64,000 bases of DNA from Doris montereyensis (GCA_037039925.1 JAXRKP010001089.1:65001-129000), one strand, 5' to 3'; shown: positions 11,266-23,272, numbered from the stretch's first letter. The notes: generated by a model not told the origin, from the letters alone. Numbers and translations are program-made.

Positions 11266-11395
11266 GGGCGTTGGCGAGTGAGCTGCTAGTAGGTCTGGCT
11301 CCTATTCTTTGCACTCTTTCACTTACCTTTCACCTTGCTGTTTCCTCTTAATTTATCCTGAGATCATCACATGATATGGTGGATGAGGTAGAAAA
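11266..11395 (+). repeat. SINE family C copy
   Basis: ggggcgttggcgagtgag..tgctagtaggtctgg..cacttacctttcaccttgctgtttcctcttaatt..gagatcatcac..tggtggatgagg. Confidence 0.75.
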
Positions 11396-11680
11396 AAAGA
11401 TAAAAAGATAAAAGATAGATTCATAGTCTGTACCCCCGCACAAGTGCAGGCTCACCGACTGTACATCAATCATTTATTCCCCAACAGGCCATTTCATTCA
11501 GAGCCTTTCTCAACTCCTGGGGAGCATACAGTACACAAGCCCGTAAGGCTCTTCGTATTAAAACTCTAGCAAGATCTTTTTCTACCTATAGGTAAATTCC
11601 AATAAAACAAATACATTCTAAGTAATGGCTGTGACTGCCAATTTAGTTATAAATTCTTATAATTCACAGTTTTTCCACAG

Positions 11681-11945
11681 ATTTGTCTTACAACTACAAC
11701 TACAGCAACCACAAGTCGGTGTGTCAGTCGTGGTCCCGTGTGTGTATGAAGGAAACGGAATCAAGCAGACCAACTGACTTCTGTCTCTGGATGAAACCAT
11801 TGCGTCAGGGGACCGTGACTGACGAAGCAGACTTACGACTACGGTAGCGTTAATTTTGTTACCGTCTAAAATTCTTTTTTTTTATTGTGGTCGTATATTT
11901 ACTTATTGTATGGTGATAAGCTTTGTGACAGTGACAATAAGGTGC
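11681..11945 (+). other. SELENOL: Putative spliced 3'UTR exon of SelL
   Basis: Begins after a good acceptor (gtttttccacag), matching the donor at 9403 just after the SelL stop. It has no conserved reading frame and carries the SECIS candidate. AATAAG at about 11934 could be a weak poly(A) signal; the end is a guess. Confidence 0.5.
11723..11823 (+). promoter_or_regulatory. Candidate SECIS element
   Basis: Folded by hand. Outer stem: 11723-11737 pairs with 11809-11823 over 15 bp (two G-U). Core: ATGA at 11746-11749 opposite GGAT at 11789-11792. Inner helix: 11750-11763 against 11775-11788, about 10-11 pairs with small bulges. Apical loop begins AAG at 11763-11765, 13 bases after ATGA. These are the SECIS hallmarks (AUGA/NGAN quartet, apical AA). 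The internal loop on the 3' side is larger than usual. It lies downstream of two in-frame TGA codons, where a SECIS is required. Confidence 0.6.
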
Positions 11946-12008
11946 CATATTATATAAGTGTGTCAAGTTACTCTTGACAGAGGGTTTGTTTTCAAATGTT
12001 TGCTCTTG

Positions 12009-12848
12009 TTCAACCCATTCACTATTAGTACTGAGCGGGTGGTTGGCGGGTGCTGCTGGTAGGTCTTTCTTTCTTTTCTTCTTTCACTTATCTTTCATCT
12101 TACTGTTTCCTCTTAATTCACCCTGAGATCGCCGCAATGGTGGACCGGGTAAATTTCAAAGAAATGAACTAGTACTGAACCCCAAGGGGTGAAATCCATA
12201 AGGGCTTTAACAGGTGAAGTTAAAGTCATTTTATTATAATATATCATAAATAATATCAACACAACCCCATTGTATTAAAACCCAGTAGGGATTCTACAGC
12301 TACAAACACAGATACAGATACAGAATATATAATTTTAAAAAAGATGGAGAGAAAACTTCTTAAACAGACAAAATAAAACCTAATGATTTACTAAGAAATT
12401 ATTTTAATGAAAGCTTCAGTAATATTCCTTGTTAAAAGATTTACTTGAATTTCAAAACTTATAAAAACAAAATTTCATCCAGATTTATGTCCAACTATTT
12501 ATGAGCGGATTGATCTGCATGGAGATTTTCTGTCCTCAAAATGATTCAATTCTAGCTTGAATAGGATCTTCAACAAAGCCAGTTTTAGCACCAAGTCTCT
12601 GTGCTCTAAGAAAAGCCTTCAAGGGGAGTTGTTTCTTCGCAAAGTTTTGGTAAAATTAGGTCGAGGGTCTTCGTATGTCAATCTTAAAATCATCAAACCA
12701 GGACAGATTACAGAGAAAGAGAGTAGCCAGGACTGCTTTATTTTGTCACAGTCGCCTCCCTTGATGAACCAGGCCAAAGGAAACTCGCTTACATTAAATC
12801 TTATAACATGTTGGCAATTGTAAGCACCACAGTAGTGAATGGGTTGAA
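12009..12848. mobile_element. Inverted-repeat DNA element with nested SINE C
   Basis: Ends are TTCAACCCATTCACTA at 12009-12024 and its complement TAGTGAATGGGTTGAA at 12833-12848. SINE C sits just inside the left end. An open frame at 12557-12823 (88 codons) has no recognisable domain. Superfamily not determined. Confidence 0.65.
12035..12169 (+). repeat. SINE C with target-site duplication
   Basis: Flanked by TAGTACTGA at 12026-12034 and 12170-12178, a perfect 9-bp duplication. This fixes the family C length at about 135 bp and shows retroposition. Confidence 0.88.
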
Positions 12849-13157
12849 ATGTTATTTCATCTTGAATGTTAAGAAAAGCCGTTAATTTTTATATTTCTTT
12901 ATGTATTTACTTGATTTAATGCTATCAAAGGTGTATGTGACTGATTTTTTAAAATCATTTCTTCAAATTTATTAATCTTAACAATTTTAGATAGAGACTA
13001 ACTCTAACTTTAACAACTTTATATAGATCTAGTACAATGCAATTGCTAACAGTTGTATTTTTCCAATCATTATATGCGTTTGTTTGATCATTTGATCATT
13101 TTCAATAACTAAACATATGTTTTGAATTTCAAAGACAACAAAAAGTAAACTTGCTTT

Positions 13158-13645
13158 AACTCATTGCAGTCGTAGGGTAGTGGATCCGGTCGTACCCGTG
13201 TTGCATGATTTTGACCCATTTTCAATCAAGTATAACACTTTTTTGTTTATGATGATAATAAGGAATGGTATTTTGCTTATGATAGAGGAAATATTCAACC
13301 TTACTATTATGTGAGCATTTTTATTTTTTGTTAATGAAATAAATTTATGGTTTCCTCCTAAAAATGTAACATTTTTTGAAAAAAACACTTTTTTTTTACA
13401 ACTGAATAAGGCATTTAAAAATTGAAATGGAAACTAGCATAAAAAGACTCATTTCACGAAACTAAGAGTTATAATCAGGAAACAAAGTGTTTAATTGTTC
13501 CTAATATCAGTATTTCCACAATGTCCTACCCATTCTACATAAATGAACATATCAAAAAACATTGTCGGCCATATGTGTCTGATGTGACCTCACCGGACAG
13601 GTAGCCTGCGGGACGTATACATCTGACGCGACAGCAATGAGTTAA
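13158..13645. mobile_element. MITE with TTAA-type ends
   Basis: Left end TTAACTCATTGCAGTCG, right end CGACAGCAATGAGTTAA: inverted repeats starting with TTAA, as in piggyBac-type non-autonomous elements. No transposase frame. Confidence 0.6.
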
Positions 13646-14580
13646 TAGCAATTGTGGGAAGTTCACAAAAACCTGCTATGACAACTCTTTGTTTGTTTGT
13701 GTTTTCTTCATGTAACAGGTTTTGGTTCTGTTTTGTTTTATTTAATGTACATGTATTTAGAATGAAGATGTTATTGCTATTATTTATATTTTCTAAGTTT
13801 GTCACTCAAGTTTGTCAGTTGTGTGGATTCCACATTACGGGTTATGCTGAAATCAGATTTCACTTTCTATACCAAAGAGTTGAACCTCTACAGTATGTCT
13901 ATTTATGAAGTAATTAATATTAATAATTACTGTTAAAAACATTTTTCTGTCAATGTAAATTGAAGCCACTCAAAACAAAAAAGAAAAAAAAAAAAGAATT
14001 AAGATTCAGTTTTTCATTTTCGATCCTTTTTCAGGTGAAAAGCACAATGCTTAAAATTAAGTACAATTGAAAATAGTCATAAAACAATAAGAAAATACAA
14101 ATTTAAGCTCAGCGTAAATTGAGGATCACAGCCTTTAAGAAAAACCTTTTTGATGTTTTAAACTCTAATCTCTTCATCTTTAGCAGTTTCAAGTCTACTG
14201 CTTAATTTACAATTGTTTTCTTTCTCCCACTCAGACAACAAAACGATCAAATCTGAATGAAAATAAGTCTAAAGGGTCCATACCATTTTATATCCATGAT
14301 GAAAATATTTCAAGTATATCTTACAAGTTTGAAGCCTAAACAGTAGATGACACTGTGGCTAATACGAAGATGAAAATGATCTCAATTTTCAAAGTACTTG
14401 GCTGTATATTTGTGGTGAAGACGTTATTTAACGCTAAAGATTGTTGAAGTATCTAGCAGGAAGTGAAACCTGTCACGTGATTTTGAATTTGTGGATGATG
14501 CAACTCATGGAGTGAATCTACATGATAGGATTGTCCAAGTTGTTGATGTTCTTTGTGTCACTAGTTGCCTGGCGCATATG
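13646..14580. other. AT-rich spacer, nothing recognised
   Basis: No conserved frame or repeat seen; open frame at 13654-13908 is composition driven. Confidence 0.4.
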
Positions 14581-14589
14581 TGATTGTTA

Positions 14590-14758
14590 TGCACGTGTGT
14601 ATGTATGTGTGTAGATGTATATGTGTATGTATGTATATGTATGTATGTACATGTATGTGTGTGTATATGTAATTATATGTGTATGTTTGTATGTATTTAT
14701 GTATGTATGTATGTTTATGTATGTTGAGACTTTGGTATTAGGCGCTATATAAATAAAC

Positions 14759-14800
<42 letters not shown>
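14590..14800. repeat. (TATG)n and (ATT)n microsatellites at a LINE/SINE 3' end
   Basis: Imperfect tatg/tgta repeats 14590-14725, then ggcgctatataaataaac followed by (att)n 14758-14802. The gctatataaataa box is a common retroposon 3' end. Confidence 0.8.
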
Positions 14801-14802
<2 letters not shown>

Positions 14803-14803
14803 G

Positions 14804-15668
14804 TACAGTCCAACCCGTCCATAACGACCACCAATGATAATAGAACAAAGAGATCGTTATGGATAGGGGGTCGTTCTGGGCAGGTTACAATATGGATGGA
14901 GATAGATTTTGTCTCATTCAAAAATATGAAAGCTTCAAGCACAATAAGCCGCTCTAGTCAGCTTGTTTGTTTGTTTCTTTGAAATTTACCTCTTCTATCA
15001 TTGCGGTGATCTCAGGGTGAATTAAGAGGAAACAGCAAGATAAAAGATAAGTGAAAAAGGAAGGAAAGGAAAGAAGTAGGACCTACCTGCCTCTAGTCAT
15101 CAGTCTGGAAAGACGACTAAGTATGTTAGGAAAGATTTCGGGAACAAAATCAGAGGAAGATAAGGACAAACATACGTATAAAGTCTTAACAACTGGGCCA
15201 CAACATCAGCAACAATAACTTCATCAGATCAGATCCTCCGAATGACAGAGATCCATTCGTCAGGTATATCTTTGCATTGAAGTGTCTGGATGGCTAGACA
15301 CGGTGACGAGGTGTGAAGTCGAGAACATGCATCTGGTAGTCTCACTTTCGATACTGACTAATAATCGTAGTGATTGGTCGTGACCAAACAGCATGATCGT
15401 TGATCAAGCAGTGAAGAGGGTGGAGCCAACAACCGTAAGGCTGTCCCTTATGGTCGTTATGTACAGGTTATGATGGCGATTGGTCGGACAAATTAGGTGG
15501 TCATGGTCATGTCGGACAAGTGCTCGCTATGGAGAAAGACAAATTATAGAAAAAATGCAAGGAAGTCCATTGTTGGTGGTTGTTAAGGCAGATGGTAGTT
15601 CTGTGCAGGTGGTCGTTAAGGCAGATGGTAGTTCTGTGCAGGTGGTCGTAAAGGCAAGTTGGACTGTA
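14804..15668. mobile_element. Tc1/pogo-like inverted-repeat element with nested SINE C
   Basis: Left TACAGTCCAAC..ataacgaccacc, right ggtggtcgtaaaggcaaGTTGGACTGTA, with TA at both ends as for Tc1/mariner insertion. Internal cgttatg/gtcgtta motifs recur. A minus-strand SINE C lies at about 14982-15092. No transposase. Confidence 0.72.
15585..15656. repeat. 33-bp duplication inside the inverted-repeat element
   Basis: gcagatggtagttctgtgca + ggtggtcgttaag occurs twice, next to the right terminal repeat. Confidence 0.85.
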
Positions 15669-15810
15669 TGTGTATGTATGAAGTATGTATGTATGTATGT
15701 ATAATTATGTGTATGCATGCATATATGTATGTATGTATATGTAGGTATTCATGTGTATCTGTATGTATGTATACTTTGTCTATCTGTCTATATGGATTTG
15801 TATATATGTA
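15660..15810. repeat. (TATG)n microsatellite
   Basis: Imperfect tgtatgtatgtat tract next to the right end of the inverted-repeat element. Confidence 0.85.
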
Positions 15811-15814
15811 TAGT

Positions 15815-16200
15815 TTGGAGTTGATTTAAATGGAGTTCAATGATTTAGAGTTGACTGATATACGAGTTTATTGGCTTGGAGTTTGACACAGAGTTCAATG
15901 GTTTAGAGTTGACTGACAAGGAGTTTAATGATTTAGAGTTGACTGAAAAGGAGTTTAATGGTTTAGAGTTGATTGACAGGGAAATTAATGGTTTAGAGTT
16001 GACTGACAGGAAATTTAAAGGTTTAAAGTTGACTGACAGGGAATTTAATGGTTTAGAGTTGACTGACAGGAAATTTAATGGTTTAGAGTTGACTGCTACT
16101 GAGTTTAAATGATTTTGAGTTTGACACAGAGTTCAATTGGCTGGAGTTAACTGACATAGAGTTTAATGGTTTGGAGTTGACTGCCATGGAGTTGAATGGT
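15815..16200. repeat. 30-bp minisatellite
   Basis: About 12 copies of gagtttaatggtttagagtt + gactgacagg. Because 30 is a multiple of 3 it leaves an open frame (15876-16112) of a repeated decapeptide EFNGLELTDR. No start context, introns or neighbours support a gene. Confidence 0.85.
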
Positions 16201-16737
16201 ATTGCATGTAATAAAGTGGGGGCCATAAAGCTTATTGGCTTGTTTAGATGTGAATGGCCGGTGACAGTATTGTGATGCATCAATTAAGTGTAGCTGTGAT
16301 GTGACAGATGAAAAGATAATTTAATAAAGAACTATTTGATGTAATTGTAATCAAATGAAATAATACAAAAATTCAAATGTTTTATTCCATTTCAACTTTA
16401 TTGTGCACTTAGACATTCCCTCATATCATTGTCTGATATAAATTAGTTGTTTTAAAAATTACTTATTCAGATAAAGACATTTTATACCCTCAAAATGAAC
16501 TACCGGTAGTTTAATTTTCAAATATTTTTGATAAATAAAAGACAAATATCATGTCACAAATAAAATGTGCTCAATTTTTTTCTTTTTTTTTTTTCTTCAT
16601 CTTTATTTGCCAAGCACATGTTATTGTACATATATACATTATGTTTTGATTTTATTGCAGCGGATAAAAACATGTTATGTTTTTATTTTATTCCAGAGGA
16701 ATTTCACTAAATATTTTCAATTGTACATTGTGAGAGT

Positions 16738-17068
16738 TAGGGGGGACATTGTAGCTCAGAGGTAAGATGCTGGATTCCCAACCATCATGGGTTGAAGCCA
16801 ATTGAAAAAACTTATCTTGAGTTTTTTTGGGAGTAAAAACTACCCTCCAGGTCCAGGTAGGTGGATCGATCATCTAGTCTCATTGGAGACGGATGATAAA
16901 CACAGGAGGTCCTGTGTGCAGATCACAACACTCTGCGCACGTTAAAGATCCGTGGCTGTTTACAGGGCAGACCTAGCAAGATTAAGAATCCCGCAAAAAA
17001 AACCCAACCCAATCCGAGATCACCTATTAGTAGTCGAGATGGGTAAACTCAAATCAAATCAAATCAAG
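16738..17068 (+). repeat. SINE family A copy
   Basis: ggacattgtagctcagagg head, gggttgaagcc B-box-like, ccaggtaggtggatcgatca, ggagacggatgataaa, cacgttaaagatccgtgg, tail (tcaaa)n. Confidence 0.85.
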
Positions 17069-17464
17069 CAATAGTTCTTTTGTGTGAGACGAAAACTCAA
17101 AACCCCAGTCAGAATCGAAAGGTCTTTGAAATCTCAATTGACTACGTCAAACCTAAACCCCCAAATCAACCTCCTTTACACTCATTCTCATTAATACTAC
17201 GCTTTTGGAATGAATTTCTAAATGAGGCAAAGGGGGACCAGCATTCTACGGCAACAACAAAAACATCAATAATGATGAATAATAAATTTACCACACACAG
17301 CAAGCATAATTTGCATTCATGATTCCATGCAAGATTTCATATAAAAGATGAGATTCAAGTTCTAAAGCTCATAGCAAAATAGCAAGAAGTCAAGGCATTT
17401 TTTTAAATTATAGATATGACAAGAATTCATTGAATAATAAACATTACACTGCCAACAAATTTGT

Positions 17465-17747
17465 AAGGGGGACTCAGTAATCTAGAGACAGGGTGTCAGC
17501 CTCTCAACCAAAAGGTAGTGGGTTAAAGCCCCGCTGACAGTGGAAAGATTTTCTAAATTTTCTTATGGCAAAATCAACCCCCTGGTCCAGGTAGGTGGAT
17601 CGACATCTAGTTCCATCGGAGACGGACAATAAAATTAAAGATCCCTTGACTGTTCACAGGGCAGTCCGGGCAAAATTAAAAATCCTACCAAAAACCCAGA
17701 GATCACCTTAGTTGTGGATGTGGGTAAACCAAATCAAATGAAATCAA
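17465..17747 (+). repeat. SINE family A copy
   Basis: Head gggggactcagtaatctagag, body ccaggtaggtggatcgacat, ggagacggacaataaa, gttcacagggcagtccgg, tail aaatcaaatgaaatcaa. Lacks the middle gtgtgcagatcacaacac part. Confidence 0.85.
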
Positions 17748-17994
17748 CTCTATTTTCAATCTCAGAGGTTGCAGTAATTTGTAAGGTGCTGGAAGAAGGT
17801 GGTGAGTTCAAATGTTTACTTTTCTCAGCCAAATGACATGACACAATAATATTGTGATAATATTGACAAAAAGGGGTGGGAGTGAAACGGAAACAGTATA
17901 ATATATTACGTACTAATTAGCGGTAATAATATCAGAGTATGAATCACATGCTTCATGGAGTAAGAATTAAACAGGAAAAGAAAAAGGAGTATAG

Positions 17995-18268
17995 TTCCTT
18001 CAAGGCTGTTGTTATAGCCCATGCTTATCCAGATTTCTATAGCATGAAGCAGAATGGGTGAGAGTCCCAGTTTTTAGTTCCCAACTAACGCTGGCACCCA
18101 TTTACACCTGGCTTGAGTGAGTGAGAACATGCATGTTAAGCGTCTCCCCCCCCCCCCCACCACCTCATGGAACACAAAGTCGAATCTGTCACTTGCACTG
18201 TCAGGATTAGAACCCAAGACTTCCGCATCCCAAGTCCGTCAGCCAAACCATTAGGCCACTGACCTGCA
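17995..18268 (-). repeat. SINE family B copy
   Basis: Minus strand: gttccttcaaggctg tail end at left, cacccatttacacctggctt, aggattagaacccaagactt and accattaggccactga head at right. Carries a C tract at about 18146. Confidence 0.85.
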
Positions 18269-18269
18269 A

Positions 18270-19260
18270 TGGAATGATGTGCTTGTGGGAATATTCCTCC
18301 TATATACAGTCTAAAGGCCCCGAACTAGTCACGGTCTTTTGGAATACCAATGGCCCAACTTGCTGTACTATTATTAGTCATGTCATGTGGCCAGTGTGGG
18401 TTCAATGACTTCTTTGAACTGCTCATGTACAATAGCGTACAATAGCTTGCTTGCAGTGTTGATAACAATTTTAAAGCTTAAATTGAGGAAGATTTCAAAC
18501 AATGTGAAAGGCCTAAAACAATTATCGTCTGTGAAACTTTCTAAACGTATAAATCTGCCTGATGCAAATTTTCAAGGAGAAGCAAAAATAATTTCACAAA
18601 CCATCGAACACTATGGGTATGGCACTTTTTGGAACAGGAACGGAACTATTTGTTTAGATCATGTGCGTAAATGTGCTTTACTATTGGTTCAAAACTTCCA
18701 GTATTTGTAAAGACACAATAGAAGCATGCATTTTGATCATTTTAAGGACAAATCTCATATCCCATTAGATAGTGGACTTGTGCGTTTAGACAATTCCACA
18801 GACGTTCTACTATTTAATCAATTCTAGTCCGTGATGTATCCTCATATCACTAATATCAGTTGTTCACATAAAAAGTGTCAACACTCATTTCAATACAGGA
18901 AGTTGTAATATTTATTTCATGTTCTAGGACAAAAAGTCCCTTGCAATGATATGTGTGTAAAAACTGGACGTAAACATTTCAAATTATTATTATACTGTTG
19001 TAATACTGACAATTACAATAATAATAATAATAATAATAATAATAAGAAGAACACAAATAATTTGTAATATTTAATTGTTAACCTTAAGTCATATTATATC
19101 CACAAATACATCTGTAATTCAATATATCATATATACACAAATATATTATGACAACTTGTTATCACCACTGTATTTAAAAGGTTGTTGTTATCATTACATG
19201 TATTATAAATACAAGTTTTTAAGACAAAAATTTCTAGTATGTTATGAATGTCCACACTTG
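18270..19260. other. Spacer, no gene recognised
   Basis: An open frame at 18387-18710 (107 codons) has no domain I recognise and no splice or neighbour support. (aat)n at 19016-19045. Confidence 0.4.
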
Positions 19261-19263
19261 TCA

Positions 19264-20196
19264 AGTGTCTAGGCAAGCACACGACACCGTTTGTAGAGCA
19301 AGCTCTAGGCAAGCACACGACACCGTTTCAGTAGCCAAGCTCTAGGCAAGCACACGACACTGTTTCGTAGCCAAGCTCTAGGCAAGCACACGACACCGTT
19401 TCGTAGCCAAGCTCTAGGCAAGCACACGACACCGTTTCGTAGCCAAGCTCTAGGCAAGCACACTACACCGTTTCGTAGCCAAGCTCTAGGTAAGCACACT
19501 ACACACTACACCGTTTTGTAGCCAAGCTCTAAGCAAGCACACTACATATTACACCGTTTTGTAGTCAAGCTCTAGGCAAGCACACTACACCGTTTCGTAG
19601 CCAAGCTCTAGGCAAGCACACTACACACTACACCATTTTGTAGCCAAGCTCTAGGCAAGCACACGACACCGTTTCGTAGCCAAGCTCTAGGCAAGCACAC
19701 GACACCGTTTCGTAGCCAAGCTCTAGGCAAGCACACTACACCGTTTCATAGCCAAGCTCTAGGCAAGCACACGACACCGTTTCGTAGCCAAGCTCTAGGC
19801 AAGCACACGACACCGTTTCGTAGCCAAGCTCTAGGCAAGCACACTACACCGTTTCGTAGCCAAGCTCTAGGCAAGCACACTACACCGTTTCGTAGCCACG
19901 CTCTAGGCAAGCACACTACACACTACACCGTTTTGTAGCCAAGCTCTAGGCAAGCACACTACACACTACACCGTTTTGTAGCCAAGCTCTAAGCAAGCAC
20001 ACTACATATTACACCGTTTTGTAGTCAAGCTCTAGGCAAGCACACTACACCGTTTCGTAGCCAAGCTCTAGGCAAGCACACTACACACTACACTTTTTTG
20101 TAGCCAAGCTCTAGGCAAGCATACGACACCGTTTCGTAGCCAAGCTCTAGGCAAGCACACGACACCGTTTCGTAGCCAAGCTCTAGGCAAGCCGCT
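19264..20196. repeat. 36-bp minisatellite with about 460-bp higher-order duplication
   Basis: Unit aagctctaggcaagcacacg + acaccgtttcgtagcc. Variants carry an extra actacacactac or actacatattac. The rare block aagcaagcacactacatatt..gtagtc occurs at 19531 and again at 19991, so a block of about 460 bp was copied within the array. Confidence 0.92.
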
Positions 20197-20557
20197 TTCA
20201 AGCCAAAACAAGCACATCGCCCCAGACTGTCTTACTTGCCAAAAAACAAAACGGCAGCGCTTTTACGGCTCAAGACATTCAATGGACAATTGAAATAAAC
20301 TGTCTTTATGGGACTAGGTATGTAAAATCCAAAAGAAAATAAACCCATGCATTAATTTAATTGTTTTTATTTATAAGCATTAATATCATAATTAACGGGT
20401 GCCAACATCTCAACTTTAACTTAATTTTTTTTTTAGAAAGTTTCCTTTCTTGTCAGAAAAGGTAGGCAAGCTGCTTGGCAAGTGGTTCGACAAATTGCTT
20501 ACCTACGGAACGCACTCTAGATGTGCTATCGAAGGCAATCTATTGTTCTCGAACATT

Positions 20558-20601
20558 CTGATTGGTGGAAAATCTGAGTTTTGGAAATTTCCACCAATCA
20601 G
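20558..20601. other. Perfect 14-bp hairpin
   Basis: CTGATTGGTGGAAA and its exact complement TTTCCACCAATCAG separated by 16 bp; each arm has an ATTGG/CCAAT motif. Function unknown; could be a remnant of a fold-back element. Confidence 0.8.
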
Positions 20602-20812
20602 ATTACATTTATTTTGCTAGGCTGCCTTGCATGACATGCTCCTGGGTTGGGATGACTAAAGGCTACCCTGATCCGGATGTGAAATAGACAACCAGTTATA
20701 ATAGATTGGATGAACAATTTACATAACATAGAGTATTATTTGGATGGACAATTTTAAAATTTCATTTCATTTTGTACAGGAATTGATTAATTGAATCTGC
20801 ATTCCATTCAAT

Positions 20813-21122
<310 letters not shown>

Positions 21123-21489
21123 CGGGGTTAAAAATGATATTAGAAATATGTTAACGCCAAGTCATCACTTTATGCCTACAAAAACGCTTGTCTCACTCAG
21201 TGATGATAGTTCCCTAAACTTGACATCCACTCCCTGACCGCCAAAACTTTGCATATTGCGTATCAGACTTAACAAAATGCAATAGTATGACAATTTTCTG
21301 TCATTACACCTAGTGTCAAAGTGATTTGTTGTTGTTAGTAAAAATTTGTACCAGTATGGCAGTGAGTGAGGGCCTGGGGTGGGGGTAGGGTAGGGGCATT
21401 TATTAGGTAAAGGCGTTCGTTAGAAAGAATATGGTATCTAAATTTGAAACAAATCACGCTATTTATGTTTACACAATGCAGTAGTGGAT

Positions 21490-21895
21490 AGAGTAGAGTA
21501 CAAGCAGCTGAAATGAACTATCTCAGAAGAGTAGTAAGGAAAAGTAGAAAAGACAAAATCAGAAACACAACAATAAGAGATCAAATCAAAGCAGATGACA
21601 TTAAAACTAAGATAGAAATAAATCAACTGAGATGGTTTGGGCACGTAAACAGAATGAATAAAAAGAGAAAAACTAGATCAGATCACTATACCATGCTAAA
21701 ACCAAAGGTAACAAACCAAACGGTAGACCTCGGAAAAGTGGGAAGAAGATATAAAAGTGGCAGTAAAGCAAAGAAATTTAATTTTCACAGAAGGAAATAG
21801 AAAATGTCAGGACAGAGTAGCCTGGAGAAAGATCGTTTCAGATAACTGAACCCATACACTGAAAAATAGAATGGGAACTGATAAAGAAAGAAATG
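21490..21895 (+). mobile_element. 5'-truncated LINE fragment (RT C-terminus)
   Basis: Encodes [18 protein letters not shown] and later [11 protein letters not shown], then a short 3' end. Closely matches the end of the LINE at 32-34 kb, so both are copies of one family. Confidence 0.8.
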
Positions 21896-21924
21896 TTTAA
21901 ACAAATTACAGTGATATTGATCAA

Positions 21925-22272
21925 GACAGATTGCCAAATTAGCACCATAGCACCAAATCAGATTGCCAAATTAGTACCATAGCACCAAATCAGATTGCCA
22001 AATTAGCACCATAGCACCAAATCAGATTGCCAAATTAGCACCATAGCACCAAATCAGATTGCCAAATTAGCACCATAGCACCAAATCAGATTGCCAAATT
22101 AGCACCATAGCACCAAATCAGATTGCCAAATTAGCACCATAGCACCAAATCAGATTGCCAAATTAGCACCATAGCACCAAATCAGATTGCCAAATTAGCA
22201 CCATAGCACCAAATCAGATTGCCAAATTAGCACCATAGCACCAAAAATTGATTAGCACCATAGCACCAAATG
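21925..22272. repeat. 32-bp minisatellite
   Basis: Ten nearly identical copies of gattgccaaattagcaccat + agcaccaaatca, starting about 30 bp after the LINE 3' end. Confidence 0.95.
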
Positions 22273-22324
22273 ATAGAAAACACAGGTGTATTCTTTGTTC
22301 TTTGGCCATTCATTGAATAAATAC

Positions 22325-22582
22325 AGTTCAAAGTTCCTACTTCAGAACGCCATTATGGCCCAGAGTCAGACCTAATCCTGGTTTCTGTAGTGTGACGCCG
22401 AACAGATGATAAAAGATGTTGGGTCTGCCATAGGATTTCCTCTCCAGCTGTTGCTGGGACCCATTTTCACTTGGGTGGTGTGGGGAAAAAATCTTTCCCA
22501 ACGAACACAACGTCAAACATAGCATTGCCAGGATTTGAACCCAGGACCTTAAGTCCGTCAGCAAAATCACAGGCCATCAAAA
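22325..22582 (-). repeat. SINE family B copy
   Basis: Minus strand: cattatggcccagagtcaga..gacccattttcacttgggtg..ttgccaggatttgaacccagg..caaaatcacaggcc. Confidence 0.82.
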
Positions 22583-23009
22583 CACCACTCTCATTAAATA
22601 ACACAAACAGCAACCAAAAATATTATTTTTTTAAATTGAATGTAAAAAAACAAAAAAACCAACAAACCAATCCCAGAAAGTATTCACTTTTTGTACATTA
22701 ATACATAGAATTAAAACCATATATTTATAGTGAATTATATTTTGCGTGTTTGAAGAATAACTGCATAATTCCCCAATACAGAGCAAAAATGTTTTATCTC
22801 AAAATTTGTATGAAAATAGTATGATAACCTGTGTGATGACGAAAGCAGAATCAATTGTTTGTATCAAATTGTTGCATGTCCCCAACAAATCATGTTGTAA
22901 CTCCAACAAAATGGAGAGCTTGAGAAAATTATAAAGGCATTTTTCTCAAAAGACCCCCAACAAAACACTTCAAAGATCTGACTGATATAATGTGTATGGA
23001 CATGCCATA

Positions 23010-23272
23010 AGCAGGAATTAATCTCAATGCAAAAATCAATCTCAATGTAAAATAAAATAAAAAAACAAACACACACATGCACCATAATCAAGAATCAATG
23101 TCGAAGTTAAAATAAAACAAACAAACAAAGAAACACACACATGCACCATAATCAAGAATCAATGTCGAAGTTAAAACAAAACAAACAAACAAAGAAACAC
23201 ACACATGCACCATAATCAAGAATCAATGTCAAAGTTAAAACAAAACAAACAAACAAAGAAACACACATGCCA
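23010..23272. repeat. 64-bp tandem repeat, 3-4 copies
   Basis: accataatcaagaatcaatg + tcgaagttaaaataaaacaa + acaaacaaagaaacacacac + atgc, phased at 23081, 23145 and 23209. Confidence 0.9.

Noticed and set aside
15876..16112. Decapeptide-repeat protein EFNGLELTDR
   Set aside because: A 30-bp minisatellite stays in frame by length alone; stops appear as soon as units change length.
19264..20196. CRISPR-like array
   Set aside because: No unique spacers between repeats; it is a eukaryotic minisatellite. The same holds for 21925-22272 and 44821-47107.
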